A stretch of 64,000 bases of DNA from Ceratobasidium sp. AG-K (Eukaryota; Basidiomycota; Agaricomycetes; Cantharellales; Ceratobasidiaceae), in NCBI GenBank assembly GCA_037039685.1, contig JAWNGF010000006.1, forward strand, positions 868,001 to 932,000, in the 5' to 3' direction. Both the position numbers and the translations under genes were made by a program. The notes below the pieces were generated by a model that did not search any database, had not been told where the DNA came from, and saw only the letters and a program-made list of their open reading frames with translations. This document shows positions 35,301 through 48,521 of the stretch, one piece after another (within the stretch, counting starts at the first letter, position 1; the number at the start of each line of letters is the position of its first letter).

Positions 35301-38300
35301 TCAGCTTGAACGATAGGATGTGCTCCGGCTGAGTCAACAAGATTCCCCCTTCGCGCATACATTCTGCATAAAGCTCCTGCAGCTGTTGTGCCCTCGATGA
35401 GTTAACGCGAATATGTCGCCCGAACGGTAGGTAGTATATGCGCCGATTCACCAAACTAGAGAGCCGGTTGACAAGTAGTTGGAACATCTGCCTCCACAGC
35501 GGCTTCAGAACGACCACTCGAACTAGCTGATTCGTGTCCGCCAAGGAAGCTGCAATGATCGGCACGATAACCGAAGACTTTCCTTCGCCCATATTCAATT
35601 GAAGCACAGTACTGAGCCTGGACGACGGAGACATCATTTCGGTAGCAACTTGGCGTTGAATTGTGCGAGCACTGAAACCTCCGTCGATCTAGAACATCGA
35701 ATGTGAGTATGCTTGTCAGATCCCGAGTCAAATCTACCCACTTGTACCAAGAGCCAGTCCATATTGCGCTGATCTTCATCGGAAACTGCATTTGCGGACT
35801 CGAGTTCCTTCCAAAACTCCTCACGTTGACCGCCCTTTGCCAGAGCAACCAAACGTTGACAGCGCTGGTGTTCCAAGTATGACTTAGCGTATTCGATGAG
35901 TACATCTCGCCATCCTGGAGCGGTGGGAGCCTCGAGGCGGGATTTCAATGACATTCGCTGAAGCATGGACCGGGGGGTGATTCGTGGCCAAATGCCGCAA
36001 GCGTATATAATACCCTCGACCGCAGTCAACGGCCCGAGCGATGACTTGAGTTCAGATAACCTAGCCTTGAGTATTGAGCATGCACTTTCGCGCTTTGCAT
36101 GTAACTTGGATTCGCCTGGTAAGTTGGGGGTGATCAAGGTTGGCTTTGTTTCTAGGTCACGTCGGCTCTCGTTTAACTCATGCCCATATCGTTGATTCAA
36201 GGGCCATCGGCTGCGCTCAAACTCGCCAAATAGGTCGGAGAGGCGACTAGTATCTGCCGGTGGCCCTATTTTCATTGATTCCGCAATATCGACTTGCATT
36301 CTCAATTCCGTAGGGCCAGGTATCTGTCGAAATCTAAGCAAGCTGCTCAGAGATATCGATCGCCAGTGGTCCTCCAGGGTCAAGACTACAATTGGTTGGG
36401 CGGGCGATGACGGCGTAGGCCGCTCTGGATTTGCAACTGACGGTAGGCGGGATTGTAAAACTCGCCGAACTTGTTGGAGATGGGTTCGTAGCTCGACGTT
36501 TCGGTTACAACTAAGAAAATAATCTCGGGTTTCGCTCTTGCACCGGTCTAGTGCAAACCAAGATCCGTATGGAATGGAGGAGAGCTGGAGGTTTGTTTGT
36601 GGCCATTGTCTCCGCAGTAGCTCGGCAATTTGGTCCTTGTAGCTAGAGATATTTTGCCGATAGTTCTCGTCCTTTCTTTCCTCCAGCTCGTAGTAGCCTT
36701 CATTCGTACGACTCGATAGATTATTTGCAGGAGTTTCCGCACGAGGACGTCCATTTGACGATACACACTGCTGCACCCGATGTACTGTCGGTCGGTAACC
36801 ATCATAACCAAGCAGAAAAACGGGGTGGGATGGAGGCGATAGGTTGGAAGATGAGAACTCGGGATTGGTTGCAAAGGCGACGAATACCTGTAAAAGGTTT
36901 GAAGGAAGTTTTTGGCTAAACGCTGCAGTCGCAAGGCAACTGGACAACTTGAACTGATTGTTATCACGCGAGGAATAGCGAAGTAGGTTGTATAGCTGGA
37001 TCCAACAGGAAGACAATTCTAGCTTTAGCCACCGGGTGCTGTACGCCAAATCCAGGTCACTTGATGACGCTTCCAGGCGATTCCAGGAGTTTGCTAGTGA
37101 GACAAGATCGAAATCCTGATAGAACGGCCGACTCCAGTTTTCGAAGGCAAGGCTGGCAGCCCATGCACACGCTTGTCCCTTTTCAACCCAGCCGGAGCTA
37201 ATATCATCCCTACCCAGTTGCGATTTATCGCCTGATCCTGAGTCCTCAATTATTTCGGAGAGGAAGTTTTGCGTCTCCGGAGGATAGTAAGAATATGTTC
37301 TAACAGCTGCGCGGCGTAAAAGGACGCTCTCCGGCGATACGATTTGTGCTTGAGGTTTGAATTCCAAGGGATGGAACAGCTGCAAAAGATCCGCCCGCTG
37401 AAGAATAAGTTCGGCAGCCTTAGCAAAGCCAAAATGTTGGGAAAGCGGGGAGAGCGTGGACCATTCGGTGGACTGCATACACGTTAGATGCTCAGGATAG
37501 TATTCGCGGCTCGGGGTCACAGATCCGATGAGTTTCAGAAGCTCGCCCTGTTCCTTGTCGATCTGGTCAAAAGAAGAGGAGGCGGACTCGGACAGCGCGG
37601 ATAGGGCTTCTTCGGTACCAGTCCTTCCTAGGAGAGGATCAGCTAGACAGCTACTGGTCAGTGAATGCAGGTATATCTTGTATAATCGACTGGTAAGTCC
37701 GGCGTCACTAGAAAGGCAGCCCATGTCTCCATCCACGGTATATCGATGGAGTAGAACGTGACGGTCAGATCCTAGGAGAATGCTAACGGAGACGTGGTGG
37801 GCTTTTGGGTGGAAGTCAATATCGCCGTGAGGTATCAGAATTGTACGAGACCGGGGAAGCGAGCGAGCGACGGGATCTTGAACACAAAGTATCAGCTGAT
37901 TTTCTAACCCTATCAACGTTCCCGCCGATTGGTCCTCATCGACTATAAAGCCGGGGAAATTACTCGACTCAAGCCTCATACGATTGTTGACGAAGAATGA
38001 AATCCTCATCCGCGGGAGCTCGATGATTGTCTGAGACTCGGGTGAGCGAGAAATCGTAACATGAAGGAACCTGGACGACTCCAATGGAGCAAATTGAAGA
38101 GACAACGACCGAAACAAAGCACTGTGTATATCGACCAGGTTGAGCTGGTCAGCCGAATTCGTCATCGTCGTCCAACTATTTGAAAAGCAGTTCAGTACCC
38201 ATTCCCTCTTCGCAGAGTCCCAGGGGTGCGAAAGTCGCCGAAACTCAACGGTCCGTTTGCTCAAAAGCGCCCAGTGGTGGTAATCAACTGAGAAACGCTC

Positions 38301-41300
38301 GGGAAAATCCTTGCCTAAGCGGGAAAATGGTACGAGCTCGTAGGTTTGGCCACCCTTTTGGGCTTGAATCACCAGCTCCCCATCCAGGGCAAATGAAACC
38401 TAGAAATAGAAATAAATTGTATCTATATCCTCGAGCAGAGTACGGAATCTCTAACCTCGTAGCCATGAATCTCATCACGCGTGGCATATTCCATTCCGGA
38501 AGCGCTCGAAGGAACTACATCCAAAATTGTCTTGGGGGTATTTAGAAACAAGGGCAATCATTCATATCGAAAGCATCGTACCTGGCCGAACAGACGAATG
38601 TAGGTTGGATGCTGAATGTAAGAACGAGGTAGGCGCCCAAGGGGTTTGCCATCAATCAGCAGGCGTCCCTCCATTAGATTCAGTTGTACAGTTTGAGAGC
38701 GCCGGTTAATTTCTTCGAGCGTTCTGGTTGATATCCAACGTGAATTTGGGTTTGAGCCTTCTATCCAGCCCGCCGAACCTGAACGATACGCTGGCCAGAG
38801 TCCAACTATGACTTTGCATAGGATTTTCTGATCTTGGCGAAGTTGCTCGAGCATAAACGGTAGTAACTTGTGCGATAATCGTTGATCTCGACAAATCAGA
38901 ACCTGGAGGTGTCCCGGAGCGGCCTTGAAATTAGGAGGTGTGTTATCATAGAGAGCGATGGAGCATCGCATCAACGTGGCTATGTCGGTCGAAGTGGAAA
39001 GGACACCTGGTATATATCTTGGATCTACGTCGAAGGTGGAGCGACAAATGGCCGCCATTTCACATATCCTGTGTTGGTAGTCGATCACGGTTGACTCGTC
39101 CTCGATACCTTTGAGTTTCCCCTGAAGCTCTGAGAGCCAATGAGCCGTGACGGTCCGAGCGTTGCTTAGAAATGTGAAGGCCGCCCGAGACACGAGAGGA
39201 TCCGAGGATGATGCTAAAAGCCGGGTAACAAGCAACACTGCCATAAACCATATTTCAGTACAGGTCTACAACTTTAACTAGAACGCACCAATTGTGGAAA
39301 CGGAGGTTGCTTCTAGCCAATTTGCTTTGACCCGATCTAGTAGCACTTGGCATTGTGAAGCCAATAGATTGCCGTACACAGAATCGGACAGCTCCGTGTG
39401 CCACTCGCGCAAACCACTTGCTGTAAGCGGGCCAATCTGCCACGCAGATTGCGTATGCAATAAATTCACCTCTCGACTGCTAAAGTTCAATATGTTCTCT
39501 TCAAGACCGCGCACCATGTTCATCCATTGGAGGCGAGCGCCGCTTCGAAGTGTACCAAAGGCAATATGCTCGTGTAGACTGAGCTCCTTGGGGCAGTCGA
39601 ACTGATCAGCAAGAACCTGGTTGGATGTATGCGTAGTATGTTCGAGGGAATACTGGAGGTGGCCATATGCGCTGTCTGCTGGAAGCGAGAGGGTACCAAA
39701 GTGTGCGAACCTTGTCCCCCCAAAATTGCCGGTTGCCCACTGAGACTTGGACTTGTCATAGAGTCGATACTGAAGTCCGTTGTTGACACAAACTGAATCA
39801 ACCTCAGCGGGAATGGATTTTTTTGAGTAGTGCGATTTCATAAAAGTCTTGGTCGACGAAGCAAGAACGACACGTGCAGAAATACCGCTCGGAATCGTCA
39901 ACCAGGGTCGTAGGTCACTGTAGCCTTCCAACGTTACCGGTGGGTTGACCGAACCGGATGTAATCCGCTCGCCGAGATCACGGAGGATTAGATAGGTCCT
40001 ATCCCGCCAAATGTTATACTGCGCTGGGCATTGGAGCTCAAAGACCGTCATTTGGGCTTCGATTTCGTTGTTAGGCAGTGGCCACTCGTGTAGTGTAACT
40101 TCGAGTGCGCTCATGGCGTTCTGGAGTCGACACAACTCGCACGATCCGCGATGATATTCTCGCCAGTAACGATCGTAATATCGATCATACTCGTGCGAAA
40201 GACCCAAGGCCTGGCTCGAAAGTCTCGAATATTCGGCATTCTTGTTATTCAACTCCCGGATCTTCTCGTCTCGCTTGTTCTGTGCGTCCCGAATAATCCT
40301 CGACTTGAGGTACTGGAGCGAGGAAGACTGTCGGAAATATTGGACTGCGAAACCGCGGGAGGATGCATTGCTGGCAAAAATTGAGTCATTTGATGACAAC
40401 ACGCGACCGTGGCGGTTACGGAGATATTCTTCAACTTGACGCGCTTGGCAAATATGCTTGGATGTACGAAGCAAGAGTGGTTCGAGCATGTTACTAGGAA
40501 GTTCAGGCGAGAAATCGCGCAGTAGTGGGATCGTATGAGTGGTGAGTTCGTCGATTGCTGTCCAAAGCTTCACGAGCGTCAATAGCATAATAGATCTATC
40601 GGCCATGTCAACTGTATAGCTGGATTTTGTGGCGTGAAGATACTGTTCGAAACAGGAATCAAGAGTATGGCATGCGGTGGTGGTGTTCGAAAGGTTCCTG
40701 GTTGTCCAACTTGCAAGGTGCTTGTGGACCGACGACTCGAAATCAAATAGGGCGATATTTCCGTCGTCCTTGAACGCTTGGGCTAGGCAACCATTCGCAT
40801 ACCGGGTAAAATCGCTGATATCCTCTAGCCGTGGTTTGTGGTTGGGCTTGAACTCGGGCGGTGGTTTGTTGCTAGGGCGCCCTTTGAACACACTATCGAG
40901 GTAGGCACGCGAATGCACAAGGGTCTGGTGCTTAGCAGCCTCAAATTCGAGTACGGATGGGTTCCATTCTGGGCGTTGACACTGTAGTTCTTGAGCGCTG
41001 TTCCAGCGCGACTGTAAGATGTCACCAATGGCATCGGCAGTTGCCTTGACTTTCTTGATGATGGGACCTGGAATAGAATCCTTCAATTTGAATGCACGCC
41101 GACCCATCTTCACACGCATTGCGTATAGTAGGTCGCTCGAGAACTCGTCATACGATCCGCACTGGGAGAGTATATATGCGTGGTAGAATGCCATAAAGTG
41201 TTTGTAACCGTGCTGCGAGTCGAGCGAGGTTTGCAGTGCGACGCGGATGATAAGCCAGATTGGGGAACGACGCCACGGCAAAAGTGCATTCTTCCAAAGA

Positions 41301-42052
41301 ACCTGATCGCCAATACGTTTTTGAACCCGAGGCGGGTCAACGAGTTTGCCCATGCCACGAAGGATACCAAGAAATAATTGGACAAAATAGTTGGGATTGT
41401 TCGAGTCGCGAATCTCGTGGACGTTCGAGCCCGCCTTGCGAGTCTCTGCTGCAGCCTCTTTGAACTCGTCAACGTCCATTTGCACGAGGATATTGGAGAC
41501 TTCATCGATAAAGTTCGCCTGGTTGGCGACCGAGTTAGGAATCTCCACCGCAGGGCCTGGATAGTGTCGGACAATTTTGCCGGTGATAGACATCACGTCG
41601 TTGGTAGGGGGTTGGACTTCAAAGACCTCGAATCTCGTGAAACTCAATTTCTTGCGGATGATTACCGCTGCATTCTGCGCTCGCATATACAACGCCAAGG
41701 AGTCTGATACAAGTACTAATTAACACCTGTTACGAAAATCAAGTCGACTAAAGCTTACCGTCCGTCCTCAGGTTAGATATATCTTGATATAGCTGCGCCT
41801 TCCGCAGAGGAGCTTCGATCGTACGGCGCAATTGTTCGAGCATACGAATAAGAGCGCACCATTGGGTGGCGTTGGCGGGATCGAGAGTTGTGTACCGCCC
41901 CAATGCCGATATGACAGAGTCGGCCAGCTTCATATTGACATGTCGATCGGCATTGTGCTCGAGCTGGGCTTGAGGTAGCATCTGGTCAGGAGGTAGAAAA
42001 ACATGGTAAGCTAAGTGTTGGAGAACTTGCACGCGCGAGAGCGTGGATCCAT
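32376..42052 (-). CDS. giant DUF6606/DUF3638/DUF3645 protein, about 3,113 aa
   Basis: Seven exons: from about 42032 to 41759, 41703-39289, 39237-38582, 38530-38456, 38399-35742, 35688-33696, 33646-32376. All introns are 49-56 bp and phases fit to the UGA stop. The N-terminus is DUF6606-like (HLAYHVFLPP). The DUF3638 core begins in exon 6 with LNMGEGKSSVIVP, a Walker A-like loop, and continues with VVVLKPLWRQMF; DUF3645-like sequence follows (FTAKVG-type region with RAKVGFNLSVVFS). Molecular function of this family is not established; an ATPase or helicase-like role is suggested only by the GEGKSS motif. Oddity: the ATG at 42052, conserved with the other copy, is one base out of frame with the rest of exon 1; the first in-frame ATG is near 41981. 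Either the start differs or the gene is damaged. Confidence 0.88.
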
Positions 42053-42200
42053 ATCAGAGTCGAAGAGAGTGATGAAAGCAGGGGGGGCAGTGGCTACGCT
42101 CTTATATCGATGGGTCCAGTGGCTTGGACTGAGTGGCTAATCAATTTGAAATAATCCCCACACAATCACAGGTATTACCAGGTACCATAGAGGGGAATTG

Positions 42201-42592
42201 TTAAGGCGGAGAAGCAAAACTTTCGAGGTAGGAGCGTAATTGCAGTGTCCATTTCCATGCTTTGAGCGAGTCATATGTGGGACCGGTGCCGGATTTGCGG
42301 GTAAGCGTGGCTTGTTCGGTTTGGGCCCTCCGAGCAGGCATATAGCCACTCGCAAATGTGATTGCGACGGATAACCCATGGTCAATGGCGGTATCCGTTA
42401 TAATTCTGCGAAAATGCACAAAGGAAGAACGTTCGACTGAGGCGGTGGATTATTTGGGCACGAGAAGGCGACGGCGTGCAGTGAGGAATTACCTGCGTTT
42501 ATGGACGTAGTAACCGGAGTTGAGTTTCGGGATGTCATAGGATTTGCCGATTGATCGGGTGACGGAGAGGCGGACCAAAGGGGGGCCGCCAT
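42201..42592 (-). CDS. small two-exon gene candidate, 111 aa
   Basis: Exons 42592-42493 and 42436-42201 join in frame across a 56-bp intron (GTAATT donor, TAAT branch-like site, CTCAG acceptor) and end with a stop at 42203-42201. The first 35 residues are Ser/Pro/Thr-rich and probably disordered; the second exon has a mixed hydrophobic pattern (GLSVAITFASGYMPARRAQ). No family recognised. It lies 150 bp upstream of the giant gene on the same strand, but nothing shows cotranscription. Confidence 0.4.
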
Positions 42593-43516
42593 AACAGTGG
42601 ATTCCAGAGCGGGGATCTGGTGCTGAATACCAAATCCGAGGTCAGTGATGAAGTACAAAGGACCTCCCCATGTTACTAACGTGGCTCAAAGATCCTCCAA
42701 TAAGCCGCGAAGCGTGAGACTGATCGGCGGAGTACCAATTGATTGGCAGTTGAGTGGCTAACTGTATTTATTGCCAAATGGGTGACTAGCCACCCTCTCT
42801 GGACTCACCTTCCTATTAGTTGATAGGGGCCTCCCTGTAAAAAGTAAGGTCGTTTCTACCAGAAGGGACCCATCTATATTTCGGGAAGAATGACGAGATT
42901 TGTTTATTTCATCGAGGGCGCGGTGGTATGGCGGGTTCTAGCGTTCGACTCTGTAAGGACCATATGCGTAGTTGCATGACATTGTACCAGAGATTGTAGC
43001 AGTATGGATCATGTAATATTATCGGGTGGTGAGGGTGACTCCCAGGATCTGAGTTCTGCTGCAAGCCGAGGTGCACTGGTTGTCCAATCTTGTGTGATCG
43101 TTACAAAATGTCACATGACTAGGTCCCGACTTTGTGGTTGGCTCTCGCCTCGGCTGGGTTGTCCGCCCAGGTGAATACCCTTCCCAGGACACGGTATCAC
43201 ATCCCACACCCCCTCAACTACCTGATCCAACATCATCAGTTGCCACCTGGCTTCTGTCTGTGCTCCTCTCGCCTTGCTGGGGCGCAATACTTGTTTAGAC
43301 GCCTCGTTCTGTCGATTATATCGCTCGTCATCCTTCGCCAACGTTGTAAGTATTGTGGCTACCGAGCCGACCAGGCTTTCTGTATAATCCAAGTCTAAAT
43401 GTTTTGTAGTTCTTGTGCAGCGTGGTTAGCTGCGTTTATTTTGGTAGAAATTTGTACGTCTACGACTCCGGTATCCTTGGTTTGCGGGGCTTTGTTGAAC
43501 ATCTTCACAGCTTAGC
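42593..43516. other. intergenic, no gene seen
   Basis: Spacer between the minus-strand small gene and the plus-strand DUF4470-MYND gene. It should hold both promoters. No TATA box stands out close to 43517. Confidence 0.45.
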
Positions 43517-46500
43517 ATGGCCCACCCGGTGTGCTGGCCTACCAAGCCCGAGTTTTTCCCTATAAGGATCAACGCGGCGACTAGTTTAACCCAGGATCTC
43601 GCGCCTGAGCAGTCGGCTGACATCCTTTTGCTCGGATGCGGTGACCCACGCCATATCCTATATACTCTATCAACAGACGTGACATGCTCATCCAGTGGGT
43701 GAACCATTCTTCCTATTCCTTTTCGAAACTCAGCTTGGTACTTGGCAGTACCACGAAAGCTTGATATCACTTGCTGTGACATCGAACCGGCCGTCTTGGG
43801 TGCGCGCTTCTTGTTTGTGCTAATGACGTCATGCTGACTCCGATGCGTCTACAGCTAGGAATATCATTTTACTCACCTTGCTCGAGGACGACATCCCGTC
43901 AAACCATATTTGGGACATATTCTATCATCCGAAAGTTGGCGAACACGCGTTTGATTTGATTTCCACCCAGTCCCGGACACTAGCGGATCTCGCAGAAACT
44001 CCCAAGACATGGTTACAGTCCAAATATGGCTCATTTATCAAGTTGGTGGACGCCTCCTCCCTCCTCGAACTACGCCGCCTCTGGACACTCTATGCCAATT
44101 TCCCCAACCTCGCTGCTGATAAAGTCGAAAGGCTACAAAAAGAACACGAGACGCTGTCCAAGCTGGTTTCGGGACGGGCAAAGACGGGTGTGAACTCCGG
44201 GGCAAGTCGATCGGCTGCCGGGATGTGGTGTGAGGCAGAGAAGCCCGTGCACGAGCAGTACGCCCATTATTGGGAGCACGGAACTACTGCCACGACCAAC
44301 AATGAAATCAAAAAGACGACGAAACTCAACCCGACTTTTTGTTATTCCGTTCTCGGCGAGGCCTTTGCGATCCACCCTAATGTATTCCCGCAAGGATATC
44401 ATTTCGCTCCGGTCTTTACTCCTCTTATCTCCGACCCTGTTGGTCCGGCTACCAATTCTGCGATGGCCAAGGCGAAGCAACAATTCAAGGCTGGACTGGT
44501 GGCATTCCAGGCCTCCAGGAAAGCTAACTCGATTACGTTACGCTTTTTTGTCGGCGATGCCCTCGCCTTATGCCGAGCCCTCAACCTGTACAACATGTTC
44601 AAGAACCCCCAAACCGAGGAGTTTGCCACTCCCTGGCGCGCTATTCCTATTGACTTGTCCGAGCACGTCGTATCATCTCCCTCATCTCCCGACTCTTTTG
44701 ATATTATCGATACTTCCACCTTGGCTTCGGAGCTCGGTCTGCTCAACCTCTTGACTGTATGTCAGCCCCTGCTCAAGAAGCGGCCCAGCTCCCAAGCTGT
44801 TGTATACACCGAGATACCGACACCAACTGACGACGCTATCGACAACTTACGGCAGCTACTTTGTGGAACTGTCCCCAAGCTTGGTATTCTCGTCGGCCTG
44901 GTTCCCCGCCCATACGTTTCCCTTTTCACCAGCACCTCGAACACACATGAGCTTGTCCGGAATCGTTCCCCTCTTTATATCGAACGTATCCCTTGGGTGG
45001 ATCCAAACGGCGGTGACCCGCACACTTATTCCGAACCGAGTCCTCTCGTGTGCTTCGAGCCATTCGATCTCGCCCGGCTACTATGCAATGTTTACGAGCT
45101 TATGATCGCCTTTGACTGGATCCCGCCGTCCGAGTCAGCGAAATTCTCCCTCGAAACACGAAAATTTTACAGTTCCCCCCATTACACCCGCGAATCACTC
45201 GTAATCCTATTCTCACATGTCAAGAAACGCGTTTATTTGACCAAAGGCAACTGGGAGGAATGCGCCTTGAAGTTTATGGGCCTCGTCGCGATACACTCGG
45301 CAAAAACCGGACTTATGAGCCACTACGACGAGTTGCAAGGCCATCTCCACCTCCACGGCTTCCCCTTGACCAAACTTGATCGTAACATCGAGGAAGAAAC
45401 ACCCAAATCCAGACTCTTCGAAGGCTGGACCAATGTCCCGCGGGTGGTCTGTGTGGTTTTTACTGTCCCTCACGGCAAGCTCGATTTGCTCCGTCGAAAC
45501 ACCACAATGCCCACTCCTCGACTCGTATGCAATATTACAAACACGTCCGACGGAACAACGATTGCTTTCTCGTCAATTCAGACCGTCTGGGGCAAATGTG
45601 TTCCCATCGAAGGCTCGGACGACAGGTTTGCGATTGAGGAAGACCCAGAGGGATTCCGTGGCCAGTCAGACTTGACTGTCACTTTTTGGGCCAACGCTGA
45701 ACTTGTGACGCCCCCAGCGATGACAGTGTCCCTTGGCCTAAGGTCCACTCCCCTCGTCCAAATGCAATACGGCGGCGTTCTCGGTCAGGAGCTCAACCTA
45801 TATACCACTTCAAACGCCAACGAGGACCAAGTCCGTGTTCTTCGCGAACGACCCATGGGAATGTCCCAAACTCAGAAACCGTATCGTCTTGTCACCTCGC
45901 CAAACGCGGGCGAAGGTTCGGCGGTTGTTCCTAAGCCCAACAATTTGCAATACGTAATTAAGCTCGAACAAGGCAAGCAATACAGGCAGACCGACGTCGA
46001 GTTCATGGCCGCTCAACTTCAACTTGTCTCTGAATTTGACAAAGCCCAGCTATCCCAGGCCCAAAATACCAAATGTTTCCCGATAGGACCATGCACGATG
46101 AAATTGCTGGCCGGCTCGTCTGCGCATATACTCAGGTTCCCTTATCCGATTCGCGGCCCGGATCATAGTGTAGAGGGTGACCGCGCCAAGCACTGCATTG
46201 AGGTAAGCATTGTCATGCCCCCTGACTAACTCGGTCTCCTAACTGCCGGTGTTTTAGGTTACTCTACCGTTTTCCAAACCGATTACGGTCGGGGGTTGCC
46301 CCTTTAATAGATTCCCTGTTGTCCAGCACACGACCCCAAGTCCTTGAAATATTCATCACATCAACATGAAAGGCATGCCACTCGTCGATATTCAGCCCCG
46401 TGAAAAACTCCGGGCGTGGCCATTGGAGCATACGTCCATTCAACTCTCCGACCAAGAACGAATCATTCAACGAAGCTTGCACGCAACCCAGCGGCGACCT

Positions 46501-47247
46501 TCGGAAGCTCTCGTCAATGTCAAGGAGTCAATCACAGTTCTCATCCAGGATTATGTTGGCGTTAGAGAAGGGCCGCACGTCACCTTTGGCTTGACCGAAC
46601 CCACCCTTGGCTATATCGCTCTTGTTTTCGTTGTTGGTCTCCGACTTGACCTTCCTGGGGCAAACGTCGCTCTCGATTGCGCCATTGTCCCCATGTCGGC
46701 CGAAGATATATCGGGAATGCGAACCGGCCTCGAGCATATGGACAAGCATACCCGGACGATGCAGATCCGCACCCGCCCCGCCGAAGTCGAAGCATGGAAG
46801 CAACTCATTCCCGCCTTTGTCGAACGATGCCGGACGTGGTCGCACAAGGGCAACTGCGAATATAAATCTGCGGGAAAGATTCCTCTATCGGAAGACTTTG
46901 AAAACGACCCTCTTTGCAAGTGCGGTCGAGGGATCGGGTTGGATGGACCCGAGTGGAAGGTTCTGGCATGGCAAAAACTCCTTCCTTACGCGACGAGAGC
47001 GGCCATCTCCCCGCTGTTTGGTGTCTCGTATCTTGAAATTGTCGGTGGCCCCGCAGCTGGGATGCAAGATACTAGGCGCCCGATTTCTTATTCTCAGCCG
47101 GACGATGTATGTTGGAAGTGTGGAGGCCTTGGTCGACCTCTATTGCGGTGCACCAAATGCCCAAAGGCGCGTTATTGCTCGAAAGAATGCCAGCGGATGC
47201 ATTGGAAGGAGGAGCATAAGCACATGTGTTCGGCCCCTCGAAACTAG
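43517..47247 (+). CDS. DUF4470 and MYND zinc-finger protein, in-frame UGA near residue 880
   Basis: Exons 43517-43694, 43749-43799, 43855-46202 and 46258-47247 join in frame. The N-terminus is a clear DUF4470 (LTQDLAPEQSADILLLGCGDPRHILYTL). The long middle part is the usual poorly characterised body of this basidiomycete family. The C-terminus is a MYND finger (CWKCGG, CTKCPKARYCSKECQ, then HWKEEHKHMC), a protein-interaction zinc domain. The last exon has UGA at 46345-46347, exactly where the family has Trp in the P-W-N-I-H motif, 21 bases before the ATG at 46366. So either a G-to-A change has cut the protein before its MYND end, or there is read-through or a separate C-terminal product. The segment just before the stop also looks shortened. 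Confidence 0.85.
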
Positions 47248-47665
47248 GATCAATGTATTCTAGGCAAACTCTCGTGTACATAATAACTTTCCTGACTCTG
47301 ATGAAGAAACAATTGTTGTACATACTATCGATTCTTATGAAATGGACACTTTGAATCGTTTTGAAACCACAGCCGCTTGATTGCGTGTCATTGCGCCTGA
47401 GAACCGTGACTTGGAATTGGAAACCCCGAGTTGATTTCTGCCATGAGGGAGCCCATAGTAGAAGAGTGATATTGAATGGTGTACTCCATAAACCTTTGCA
47501 ACATTAATAACGCTTTGCCTTGGTTATATGCGCGCATTTTAGCTGCTTAGGGTACGATTTCATCGTAGCTAACGGCGCCTGGCCCTCGATGAACTCCGCC
47601 CTTCAAGATTCTAGCACACTCGACTAATGTGACTAGGGAATTTCTTAGATGTGATTCTGCCGGGA

Positions 47666-47696
<31 letters not shown>

Positions 47697-48521
47697 ACTT
47701 TGACAGCTGCAATTCAGTTTCTTGGAGCGGCCACAATTCAAACTTGAGACCAAAGACGCGGGGTTAGACACTAAGGTGACCGCACCCTTGAATAGTGAGT
47801 GATCAACGCTTGTGCCGTCAACCATCTCTCCCTCGCACAATCGTCGCAAATCGCACGAAGGAGCACTGGCTTGACCCATTCACTCGTTATTTTCGATGCT
47901 CTGAATTCCCCTACCATATAAGCGCATGTGGTTTGCTCAATGCTGAAAGAAAGGCTATCGGCCATGAGCCTTTAGCACATATATTATTATCCTAACGAAG
48001 ATCGCAACCACCGTAAAGCGGAATTGACGTTGACGTACCTGAAGTGGATGGGCCACTCCAGCCTACTAGTACTTAAACTGGAATCGAAATATCGGTAAAT
48101 CTTGTCCTCCCACGCTTGTGACGGTTCCAGACTGGCGCGTGAGCTGTGCTAAACAAACAGCGGTTCGGTAACCGGCCAAACCTCCGTTTTGAACGAGCTC
48201 AGGTGAACCATATTAATCAAAATTAATCCGCTATGCTGCTGGCGAGCGAAGCTACGGTCAGTAGGATATCTGCGTTTAGCCAGGAAACGTGGGTGGCGGA
48301 ATCGCAATGCTACTGCCCCACGCCCCTGGTCTCTCGTCGCCTACTTACCCTTCGAGCGACATTCCGCGCTCCCCAACTGGAACGCCAATAGGGCGGTTAA
48401 ACGCCGCGCAGACCCTAGAGAAACAAGCCCCTAACACGGGGGCATAAAGCCTGATAGGGGTAACCCTCTTTCTAGCATTCAACCACCACATATTTTACAC
48501 CTTGACATTATTTCCTTTATC
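47248..48521. repeat. intergenic stretch with a 27-G homopolymer (47666-47692)
   Basis: A run of 27 G, broken once just upstream (GGGA), lies in a C/T-poor context. Such runs can fold as G-quadruplexes and are unstable in replication and sequencing. Nothing else in 47248-48521 looks like a gene. Confidence 0.9.

Larger units (their letters stand above)
31300..42140 (-). repeat. arm B of the inverted segmental duplication (long copy)
   Basis: Read on the minus strand it starts with the promoter region (GATATAAG at 42108-42101), runs through the full gene and ends in a 3' flank that still matches arm A near 31300. It is inverted with respect to arm A, 16-18 kb away. Confidence 0.75.

Noticed and set aside
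42660..43500. Plus-strand frame 43132-43398 as an extra 5' exon of the DUF4470-MYND gene
   Set aside because: The DUF4470 domain starts properly at ATG 43517, and the upstream frame has no family similarity.
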